Source: Candidatus Planktophila lacus
Lineage (GTDB): Bacteria > Actinomycetota > Actinomycetes > Nanopelagicales > Nanopelagicaceae
Assembly: GCF_002288325.1 (NCBI RefSeq)
Contig: NZ_CP016780.1
Span: forward strand, 1 to 64,000
Reading direction: 5' to 3'
DNA: 64,000 nt
The translations under genes were made by a program, and so were the position numbers. Below, in pieces: positions 56,903 to 64,000 of this stretch. The notes under the pieces are model-generated. The model was not told where the DNA came from. It made no database searches and saw only the letters and a program-made list of their open reading frames with translations. Position 1 is the first letter of the stretch. Every line of letters begins with the position of its first letter.

Positions 56903-58002
56903 AGTATCCACTAATCCGCCCTGATGTACCGGAGCCGAAATTTTGGATAAATCAACTTAACTCTGCTTATGAAGAAAGCCATTTCTCGAACGGTGGACGT
57001 ATCTGGCAAGAATTCAACAAAAAAGTTGTAGAAAAAATCAGAGCCAGTGCAGCAGTCGGTGTAGCAAATAATACCGTTGGGCAAGTGGCAGCTTTACATG
57101 CAGTTGAAATTTCCGACCAGTTGGTTTTTATTTCTAATTTTACTTTTCCAGCAACTTTACAGGCGGTTCATATGGCCGGTGGAATACCGGTAATCTGCGA
57201 TACAGATGACTGGAGTTGGGAAATATCACTTGATTCCGTGAAGTCAGGTATAAAAATGTTTGGAAAACCAAAGGCAGTGGTGGTGACCAGAGTCTTTGGG
57301 CAAAGGCTCAATCACGCTGAGCTAATTGATTTCCTTGCATCAGAGAATATTGAATTGATTTTTGACTCGGCTGCGGCATTTCCGCTTGCCGAGCTAAATA
57401 AAAATACAGAAACCCTCAGGGAGGTTTATTCTCTGCATGCTACAAAAGCATTTGGAATAGGGGAAGGTGGGATCGTAACCGGACCAGATCGCTTCATAAA
57501 AAGCGTCTGGAAGCATTCTAATTTTGGTTTCACTTCACCAGACGAATTCTCTGATGGAAATAATGCAAAAATGGACGAATTCGCTGCCGCTAGAGGAATA
57601 GCCGCGCTTGATAAATTACCCGAGACTTCAGAGAAGCGCAAGAAATTTATAAAGGACACCTATTCCGGGATATTTGAATCTTCGGGGTATCGGCATATCG
57701 ACATAAACTCAGATCAATTGTGGAGCCTATTTCCAGTGCAATTCAAACAAAATGAGGAGCTATCTATTTTTTCAAACCATCTCTTGCAGAAAGAAATTTT
57801 AAGTAAAAAGTATTACTCACCAAGTATGAGCAAAGGTTACAAGGGTAATGCAAAAATGCTACTTACTGATGACCTGCGAAATTCTGAAAATGCAGCAAAT
57901 ACGGTTCTTTGTTTACCGGTCTACTCGACTTTTACATCAGAAGAAACCGAGTACATCCGAGAAAGCGTTAAGGAAGCATTTGAAAAAGTAATGGATTTAT
58001 GA
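56899..58002 (+). CDS. DegT/DnrJ/EryC1/StrS-type sugar aminotransferase
   Basis: The 367-residue PLP enzyme is of the sugar-aminotransferase family. The likely PLP lysine is Lys183 in LHATKAFGIGEGG, and the ring-binding Asp is Asp156 in IFDSAAA. These enzymes aminate keto-sugars such as dTDP-4-keto-6-deoxyglucose made by RfbB. Linkage to rfbA by a 4-base overlap supports that substrate. Sugar-dehydratase members have His in place of the Lys, so this one should be a true aminotransferase. Confidence 0.88.
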   Translation: MKYPLIRPDVPEPKFWINQLNSAYEESHFSNGGRIWQEFNKKVVEKIRASAAVGVANNTVGQVAALHAVEISDQLVFISNFTFPATLQAVHMAGGIPVICDTDDWSWEISLDSVKSGIKMFGKPKAVVVTRVFGQRLNHAELIDFLASENIELIFDSAAAFPLAELNKNTETLREVYSLHATKAFGIGEGGIVTGPDRFIKSVWKHSNFGFTSPDEFSDGNNAKMDEFAAARGIAALDKLPETSEKRKKFIKDTYSGIFESSGYRHIDINSDQLWSLFPVQFKQNEELSIFSNHLLQKEILSKKYYSPSMSKGYKGNAKMLLTDDLRNSENAANTVLCLPVYSTFTSEETEYIRESVKEAFEKVMDL

Positions 58003-58844
58003 ATTCAATAAATAAACTTTCAATTGTTGTACCTATTGGTAAAATGGCAGGCAGGCTTGAGAATCTGGAACGAACCCTCAATTCAACCAAATCTAATGAG
58101 ATAGAATGGCTACTCGTTCACGACCATTTCGAAAACAAAACGTGTATAGAGATAGATGAATTAATTCAAAGATGTAAACCATCTGGAGAAGTAGTTCGCC
58201 TAGAAACGAACCATAGAGGTGTGGGTAATGCCAGGAACACAGGACTGAGGGCCGCAAGTGGAAACTGGCTTTGTTTCGTAGATTCAGATGATGTTGCTGA
58301 TATCTCTAAGTACTTGGAAATGCTTAATAAAGCTGCTCTGAATAGAATGGTGTTTGGAGTGGGTGGGTATATTCATGTTGAAATCAAAAGAGCCGAGTAT
58401 AAAAGAATCATTGATGTCAAGAAATCTAACGCGAAAACGTTGAAGGAAATTGCAAAGCATCCAGGTCTCTGGCGCTGGATTGTTCGCCGTGATCGTATTG
58501 CAGAAACTGAATTCTACGATGTGCCAATGGGTGAAGATCTTCTTTTCATAAAAGATCTCAATCCAGATTTTAACGAGATTTTCTTTTCGCAAGACGTTAT
58601 ATACACGTATAAAGTTGGAGATCCAGAGCAGGCCACAAATAATGCTGCCTCACTGAAGTCAATTAGTTCAAGCCTCAGGATTGCTATCCAAAATGACAGA
58701 CAAAATGGAGATCTCAAATACTTATCAAAGAGAATAACGTTTCGGATCGGTATATCTACATTGAAGAGAAATCCTGTGAGTTTGTTCAACTTGAAACTAA
58801 TTTTGGAATCAACAATCAATTTGAAAAAATACCTATTCAAATGA
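57999..58844 (+). CDS. Family 2 glycosyltransferase
   Basis: The 281-residue protein has a GT2 GT-A domain with GVGNARNTGLRAASGNWLCF followed by VDSDD (94-98), the DxD metal and nucleotide motif. The C-terminal half has MGEDLLFIKD (ED motif). No membrane helix is evident. It overlaps both neighbours by 4 bases, within the rfbA-led plus-strand operon. Confidence 0.87.
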   Translation: MNSINKLSIVVPIGKMAGRLENLERTLNSTKSNEIEWLLVHDHFENKTCIEIDELIQRCKPSGEVVRLETNHRGVGNARNTGLRAASGNWLCFVDSDDVADISKYLEMLNKAALNRMVFGVGGYIHVEIKRAEYKRIIDVKKSNAKTLKEIAKHPGLWRWIVRRDRIAETEFYDVPMGEDLLFIKDLNPDFNEIFFSQDVIYTYKVGDPEQATNNAASLKSISSSLRIAIQNDRQNGDLKYLSKRITFRIGISTLKRNPVSLFNLKLILESTINLKKYLFK

Positions 58845-59767
58845 GTCAACTAGAATCTTGCCGCGTTTTGCTATTTGGTGGTTTAGGAAATCAATTATTT
58901 CAAATAGCCGCTGGATTACACGCGGCTAATGGACGGCCATTGGTGATCGACACCTCCTTTATTGATAAAAAAAATAATAAGAATTGGTTTTACGAACATA
59001 GCAAATTTGCAAAGATTAATGAGGTAGTAATTGACAATTCGTCTTCATTAAACTGGTTTTCGAAAAGACTAATCGGATTAGCAATTAGAAGCAGTACCAG
59101 GGAGGTAATCTTCGACAAGCAAAAAGTTAAGCTACTTAATTCTAGAAGAGTTCTATCTAAGTTTCTTGGCAATTTAGTTTTCAGCAATTCAAAAGTATAT
59201 ATTGCAAATGGTATTGGTTTTGATTCAGAAGTTCCAACCAACTCGAAAAATGCAACCTTAATCGGATATTTTCAAAGTTATAGATGGATTGAATTAGATA
59301 AGAGAACTTTAACCACAATCCAAAAATTAATTGGCTATAGATCTGATCGTCAAAGAAGTTCAGGCGAAGTACTTTTGCAAGTAAGACTTGGAGACTTTGA
59401 ATCTACACCGGGTTTTCAGGCAATAGACTTTTCGTATATTAACAATGCTATAAAACAAATTCGCGAAAACCTCGAAATAACATCTATCGTGGTGTACTCA
59501 GATGATTCTGTACGTGCAAAAAATCTATTACAAGATTGGCGAGATATAGAGTTAATCTTTGATGAATCTGATCAGTTGCATCCCTTGACTACTTTGAATG
59601 AAATGACTTCCTTTCAAAACCACGTTATCTCAAGTTCCACTTTTGGAATATGGTGCGCCTTCCTAGCGCCGGAAAGTCAAATTGTTGTAGCCCCGACTCC
59701 CTGGTTCCCTAAATCGGTTGAACCAAGAGACTTGTTACCTCCAACTTGGTTCAGAGTGGAAAGGTAA
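58841..59767 (+). CDS. GT11 fucosyltransferase-like protein 2
   Basis: The 308-residue protein starts with LLFGGLGNQLFQIAAGLHAA and has LLQVRLGDFE, where Gln replaces the usual His of the HxRxGD donor motif. It is a diverged relative of the GT11 protein at 48169. The His-to-Gln change may alter donor choice. It is the last of the overlapping rfbA-led genes; the ABC exporter follows after 49 bases. Confidence 0.8.
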   Translation: MSQLESCRVLLFGGLGNQLFQIAAGLHAANGRPLVIDTSFIDKKNNKNWFYEHSKFAKINEVVIDNSSSLNWFSKRLIGLAIRSSTREVIFDKQKVKLLNSRRVLSKFLGNLVFSNSKVYIANGIGFDSEVPTNSKNATLIGYFQSYRWIELDKRTLTTIQKLIGYRSDRQRSSGEVLLQVRLGDFESTPGFQAIDFSYINNAIKQIRENLEITSIVVYSDDSVRAKNLLQDWRDIELIFDESDQLHPLTTLNEMTSFQNHVISSSTFGIWCAFLAPESQIVVAPTPWFPKSVEPRDLLPPTWFRVER

Positions 59768-59816
59768 AAGTATGATTACATCATGCATATCTGTCGATGT
59801 ATTTTGGAGCTGACCA

Positions 59817-61646
59817 TTGAATAAATCAAAGTTGAAGAACAGCTCAATCTATAGATCCTTAAGGCTACTCAGCCGCAAAGAGATTAAGAAGTTGATCTAT
59901 GTCTTGATAATTCAAGTATCTCTGGGCTTCTTAGATTTGATCGGGGTTGCTCTAATCGGTGTCCTAGGAGCACTTTCGGTTAGCGGAGTCCAATCAAAGC
60001 AACCAGGTAACCGAGTATCTCAAGTGCTGAACACTTTGTTTATAGGAGAACTTACGTTTCAACAGCAGGTAGCGATATTAGGAATACTGGCTGCGACGAT
60101 TCTAATAATTAAAACTATTCTTTCGGTTATATTCACCAGGAAAATTCTGCATTTCTTAAGCCAACGTTCCTCAGCCATTACAAATCGACTGCTATCTAAA
60201 TTTTTCAATCAAGATCTAGTGAAAATACAAACAAATTCGTCACAGGAGAATTTGTATTCAATGACTGTTGGCGTGCAATCAATAACCGTCGGATTAATTG
60301 GATCGACTATCTCTTTGTTGTCCGATTTTTCTATGTTGATGATTCTGTTTATTGGACTATTTGTCGTTGATGCTTATTTAGCAATCTCAACAGTTTTGCT
60401 CTTCGCGATAATTGGTTTTTTTCTTCACTATGTTATGCAGAAGAAAGCAAACAATTTGGGGCAGAGGAATTCTGAATTAACGATTGAAAGTAATATGAGA
60501 ATTTTAGAGATAATCGAATCATTCAGGGAAATTTCAACCCGAGATAGATCTAAGTATTATACAAATCTCATTTCTAAATTACGCCAAGAACTAGCAAGTG
60601 TAAATGCTGAACTGATGTTTATGCCCAACGTAAGCAAGTATGTAATTGAGACTTCTCTGGTGATTGGTGCAATCGTAATTGGAGGTGTGCAATTCGCGAC
60701 ACAGGACGCCTCTCATGCGGTTGCAGCACTTTCGGTATTTCTTGCTGCTGGAAGCCGCATAGCGCCTGGAGTCCTTAGAATTCAACAAGGTTTCATCTAC
60801 GCCAAATCAAGTTTGGGAGCTGCGAAACCGACGTTGTTATTGATTGAGTCGCTAGAGAGTTTTCCTGAGCTCGATGAAACAAAAGACCAACTAAATACAT
60901 CCCATACAGGATTCGATGGAAGTTTGAAGATACATAAAGTTTCATTAAAATATCCAAATCGTGATACGAGGGCTGTTGACGATTTATATCTAGAAATAGA
61001 TTCAGGAACAACGTTAGCGATAGTCGGACCATCCGGTGCAGGCAAAACTTCTCTAGTTGATTTGATACTAGGAGTTATTCAACCTTCAGAAGGCGAAATT
61101 ATTTTATCTGGCTATAGCCCTCGAGAAGCCATTTCCAAATGGCCGGGTGCGGTTGCTTATGTTCCCCAAAATATTTCAATTATAAACGATTCAATTAGAC
61201 AGAATATTCTTCTGGGTTTTCCACGTGACTCGCTAAACGATGATCAACTATTAGAAACACTTAGATTCGCTCACTTAGAGACAATGGTTCAAAACATAGA
61301 TGGTGGGCTTAATGCCCTGGTCGGAGATAAAGGTTTAAAAATTAGTGGTGGTCAGCGCCAAAGATTGGGAATCGCTCGTGCGGTTGTAACCTCCCCAAAA
61401 CTTTTAGTCTTAGATGAAGCGACGAGTGCGCTGGATGCTCAAACTGAGTTTGCGATAGCTGACTCAATTCAAAAGATGAAGGGCAAGGTTACTTTAGTAA
61501 TTGTTGCACACCGACTTTCAACTGTAAAGAATTCTGATGTGGTTATTTACATGGATAAAGGAAAGATTATTGCTAAAGGAAGTTTTGATGAAGTTCGAAC
61601 TTTAGTTCCTGACTTTGATCTTCAAGCGAAGCTTATGGGCCTCTAG
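59817..61646 (+). CDS. ABC exporter half-transporter (PglK/MsbA-like)
   Basis: The 609-residue protein joins six membrane helices (about 25-330) to an ATPase. Walker A is GPSGAGKTS with Lys410, the signature is ISGGQRQRLGIARA, and Walker B is LLVLDEATSALD. In glycan loci such proteins flip lipid-linked oligosaccharides (PglK/WlaB type). No wzx or wzy gene is in the window, so this is the best candidate for the export step. The start is TTG with GGAG at 59806-59809. Confidence 0.9.
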   Translation: MNKSKLKNSSIYRSLRLLSRKEIKKLIYVLIIQVSLGFLDLIGVALIGVLGALSVSGVQSKQPGNRVSQVLNTLFIGELTFQQQVAILGILAATILIIKTILSVIFTRKILHFLSQRSSAITNRLLSKFFNQDLVKIQTNSSQENLYSMTVGVQSITVGLIGSTISLLSDFSMLMILFIGLFVVDAYLAISTVLLFAIIGFFLHYVMQKKANNLGQRNSELTIESNMRILEIIESFREISTRDRSKYYTNLISKLRQELASVNAELMFMPNVSKYVIETSLVIGAIVIGGVQFATQDASHAVAALSVFLAAGSRIAPGVLRIQQGFIYAKSSLGAAKPTLLLIESLESFPELDETKDQLNTSHTGFDGSLKIHKVSLKYPNRDTRAVDDLYLEIDSGTTLAIVGPSGAGKTSLVDLILGVIQPSEGEIILSGYSPREAISKWPGAVAYVPQNISIINDSIRQNILLGFPRDSLNDDQLLETLRFAHLETMVQNIDGGLNALVGDKGLKISGGQRQRLGIARAVVTSPKLLVLDEATSALDAQTEFAIADSIQKMKGKVTLVIVAHRLSTVKNSDVVIYMDKGKIIAKGSFDEVRTLVPDFDLQAKLMGL

Positions 61647-61650
61647 TTTT

Positions 61651-62487
61651 CTAAAAATATAAAGAAATATCTGGCCTAGTTGGGTTACATGGAAAATTCG
61701 CCGGCGAAGAATAGTTTCGCACTAGCGAACTAGATTCAACGCTTGGCGAAAGGACTTCTTCGCGCTTAACGTAGGTTACTTCCAATACATCAGGTACGGG
61801 TACTCCATGAATCAATGAATATCTAGCCCAATTATTTGCATGGCGATTCACGATTTGATGTGTTGCCTTTAAATTTTTCAAGCTCCTCACCACTGAATCG
61901 AAAAAATCTTTATCATTTAACTGATGAAAATGATGCAATTCAAGAACAATTTGATCAAATCTTAATAAAGTAGACTCCGTTATGTTCTCAAGAATTTCCC
62001 ATTCGAATCCCTCAATATCCATTTTCAGGATTAATGGTGAATTAGACGGAAATTGAGCGACCATTTCTTCCAATGTAATGAACGTTTCACTCGACTTTTT
62101 ACCCAAGCCCTTATTGAAGAAAACTACATTTTGAGGCACGTCTGCCGGAAGGCCTGAAACTGTGTGGTCATATAGGTGAACCGTAGAGAGTCTCTTTGAA
62201 ATATGAATGTCAAAACTTACATTTGTTCCTACTCCAACTGAGATGCAATTTGTACTTGGATGAATAATTGGGGAGATAGCGTAACCGCCATCGAACTTGT
62301 CGCCAACTCTAATTAAGTTGGGTTGGTTATCCTGCACCAATAAATGGCGAATTAGATCCAAATTTTCCCTTGATAATTTTGAGTACTCTAAGTCAACTGC
62401 GATCGGATATAACTTTTGAATAAAGCCGCCAAATTTAAATGCCGATAAGAAAAAAATAGCTAACTTACGCCTAAATGTCATCCCCAT
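61651..62487 (-). CDS. FkbM-family methyltransferase
   Basis: The 278-residue protein has VGVGTNVSFDIH as motif I and the FkbM hallmark LKMDIEGFEWEIL. FkbM enzymes usually O-methylate sugars or polyketides. A short hydrophobic N-terminal stretch (about 8-24) may be a membrane anchor. It is convergent with the ABC exporter and is the third methyltransferase in the locus. Confidence 0.83.
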   Translation of the reverse strand: MGMTFRRKLAIFFLSAFKFGGFIQKLYPIAVDLEYSKLSRENLDLIRHLLVQDNQPNLIRVGDKFDGGYAISPIIHPSTNCISVGVGTNVSFDIHISKRLSTVHLYDHTVSGLPADVPQNVVFFNKGLGKKSSETFITLEEMVAQFPSNSPLILKMDIEGFEWEILENITESTLLRFDQIVLELHHFHQLNDKDFFDSVVRSLKNLKATHQIVNRHANNWARYSLIHGVPVPDVLEVTYVKREEVLSPSVESSSLVRNYSSPANFPCNPTRPDISLYF

Positions 62488-62578
62488 AGTGCAATAATAG
62501 CCTATGACGTCAGATAATCATTCGGATAATTTTCCCACTGAAACACGTAACAATAGACCTGATTGCTAGTTGAATAAA

Positions 62579-63694
62579 ATGAATCGAATTAATGTCACAT
62601 ACGATAGAGAAATATTCTTGATACAAAAATATGGTGGGGTATCAAAGTATTTTTCCAATTTAATTTCGAAATTTTCAAACGATAGTTCGTTTGGAATAAA
62701 ACCCCATATGACTTTTGACAGAACTGACAATTACCACCTAAAAAAAACTTTTTCAGTCTTTAAGCCTCAAAGAAAATTCTTGCAAGCGAATACTGGTTGG
62801 AGCACTTTATCCACTTTAGGTCCAGTGCGCGAATATTCTTCTCACTGGGCTGGAGGAAAGTGCAAAAGGGAACCATCTGAAATTTTCCATGCCACCTATT
62901 ACCGGCCTACAAATACGGAAATGAAGTACGGGAAAAGACTTGTGGTCTCGGTTCATGACTTCATCCCTGAAAAATTAGGGTGGAACGGAGTAAGAAATCC
63001 ACATATAGGGAAGGAAAAATTAGTTCGAAAATCCGACTTGGTAATCTGTGTTTCCAACGCCACCGCAAGCGACCTCATGAAATTCTACGGAATCAGCAAT
63101 TCGAAAATCAGAGTAATTCACCACGGGGTGGATCTAGTAGAAACGGCGGCGGTCAAGTCTGTTCCAAGTAGGCCATCGATACTTTATGTAGGCAATCGAG
63201 GAGGTTATAAGAATTTTGAGGTTCTTGTTGAGGCGATGAAACGCGCAAAGGAATTAAATATAGATTTGCAACTGATTACAGCTGGGTCACCCTTGTCTAA
63301 ATTAGAGGTTTTAGGTAATCGAGAGCTAATAGAAGGCAACCATTGGATACATTCAGACTATCCTTCAGAATCGGAACTAGGAATGCTTTATTCAAATAGC
63401 ACTTTACATTGTGTGACTTCAAAAATGGAAGGCTTTGGTATGACAATTCTCGAATCTATGGCCCATGCTACACCGGTTGTTGTGAGCGATATTGATGTCT
63501 TTCGAGAAGTCGGCGGTGAAGCGGCTTGCTATTTCGACCCGAACTCCAGCGAAAACTTACTTGAGAAAATTTTATGGGCGTTAGGTGATAACACTTATAA
63601 ATCTCTGAGCAACCGCGTACTCAAATACGCCGAACTAAATACTTGGGATAAAGCTGCGCAACTCCATGCGGCAGCTTACAAAAGCATCGTATGA
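62579..63694 (+). CDS. Family 4 glycosyltransferase
   Basis: The GT-B glycosyltransferase of 371 residues has RPSILYVGNRGGYKNFEVLVEA in the nucleotide domain, a central HGVD loop, and the GT4 signature EGFGMTILESMAHATPVVVSD with its two glutamates. It acts in the cytoplasm on nucleotide sugars. The ATG at 62579 is preferred; an in-frame TTG three codons upstream has no better ribosome site. The upstream 80-base spacer contains the direct repeat GATAAT twice (around 62513-62530). Confidence 0.88.
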   Translation: MNRINVTYDREIFLIQKYGGVSKYFSNLISKFSNDSSFGIKPHMTFDRTDNYHLKKTFSVFKPQRKFLQANTGWSTLSTLGPVREYSSHWAGGKCKREPSEIFHATYYRPTNTEMKYGKRLVVSVHDFIPEKLGWNGVRNPHIGKEKLVRKSDLVICVSNATASDLMKFYGISNSKIRVIHHGVDLVETAAVKSVPSRPSILYVGNRGGYKNFEVLVEAMKRAKELNIDLQLITAGSPLSKLEVLGNRELIEGNHWIHSDYPSESELGMLYSNSTLHCVTSKMEGFGMTILESMAHATPVVVSDIDVFREVGGEAACYFDPNSSENLLEKILWALGDNTYKSLSNRVLKYAELNTWDKAAQLHAAAYKSIV

Positions 63695-63711
63695 AGAATC
63701 GAGTCTGAAAA

Positions 63712-64000
63712 ATGGGTCTCTTAAGAAGAGTTTTGTATTTTTTTCGCGAAATTGGGGTCGATCCGTTTAAAACAGTTAATTCAGTGAAATTCTTTCCAAA
63801 ATTTCTGAAAAACCTAATTCACTTTCTAATCCAATCAAGGCAGTTTAGAATTAAATTGTCTCCAGCGCTTAATGATTTTCAATCAGATTCAGGTACTGCG
63901 AAGGGCCATTACTTTTGGCAAGACTTGATTTGTGCAGGATGGATTTTTAATGAAAAACCAGATTTTCATTTTGATGTGGGATCTAGGGTTGATGGATTTA
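63712..64000 (+). CDS. DUF268-like protein, truncated by window edge
   Basis: The first 96 codons of a gene running off the right edge. The translated segment has HYFWQDLICAGWIF and ends HFDVGSRVDGF, resembling the DUF268 family, which has a methyltransferase-like glycine motif and occurs in glycan loci. The ATG follows an in-frame stop by two codons and lies 17 bases after the GT4 stop, so the start is well bounded. The rest of the protein is unseen. Confidence 0.65.
   Translation, partial: MGLLRRVLYFFREIGVDPFKTVNSVKFFPKFLKNLIHFLIQSRQFRIKLSPALNDFQSDSGTAKGHYFWQDLICAGWIFNEKPDFHFDVGSRVDGF

Overview
The window reads as the replication-origin region of a compact, moderate-to-low-GC actinobacterial chromosome. 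The actinobacterial signs are: dnaA–oriC–dnaN–recF–dciA–gyrB–gyrA followed by tRNA-Ile and tRNA-Ala; a dnaK–grpE–dnaJ–hspR operon with HAIR operators; a membrane Fe-S protein of the mycobacterial EtfD/Rv0338c type; an MFS–thymidylate kinase fusion beside holB; and a DprE1/DprE2/UbiA set for decaprenylphosphoryl-arabinose. The short intergenic gaps, base composition and sugar-uptake cluster fit the freshwater acI group (Nanopelagicales, 'Ca. Planktophila'-like). That placement is inference from gene content, not a computed phylogeny.

Layout. 1–9.6 kb: oriC (DnaA boxes upstream of dnaA and in the dnaA–dnaN gap), replication and gyrase genes, two tRNAs. 9.6–10.8 kb: cyclophilin and rhomboid protease, then a 130-bp intergenic segment packed with palindromes. 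10.8–16.7 kb: Fe-S oxidoreductase (minus strand) and the HspR-controlled chaperone operon. 16.7–20.5 kb: a DUF1800/DUF1501 pair (Tat-exported partner), pyrE, DedA. 20.5–27 kb: carbohydrate cluster (GH32 fructosidase, ABC binding protein and two permeases, GH13 glucosidase) with a strong hairpin between binding protein and permeases. 27–42.6 kb: H+-pyrophosphatase, topA, galE, a PIN/Phd-type toxin–antitoxin pair with a palindromic operator, MFS–Tmk fusion, holB, a lipoprotein hydrolase, and two paralogous exported proteins of unknown function (32157–33749 and 40328–41905).

42.6–64 kb is a different kind of DNA. It is visibly more AT-rich (one sampled 60-base row at 58981 has 18 G+C; a row in gyrB at 5401 has 26), gene strands switch often, and TTG/GTG starts are common. 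It encodes a surface-glycan locus: UbiA, DprE1, DprE2 and a GT-C enzyme resembling arabinosyltransferases; RfbA/RfbB and a DegT-type aminotransferase for a dTDP-amino or keto sugar; two GT11 fucosyltransferase-like proteins; GT2 and GT4 glycosyltransferases; three methyltransferases; a GNAT acetyltransferase; a lipid-linked-glycan-type ABC exporter; and a tightly overlapping five-gene unit (WbqC-like, two tandem beta-propeller proteins, GNAT, methyltransferase). The locus continues beyond the right edge with a DUF268-like gene.

The best candidates for something undescribed are the WbqC–propeller–propeller–GNAT–methyltransferase unit, the paired exported proteins with a C-terminal CVKGK…CPxGYK motif, and the structured spacer at 10713–10845.
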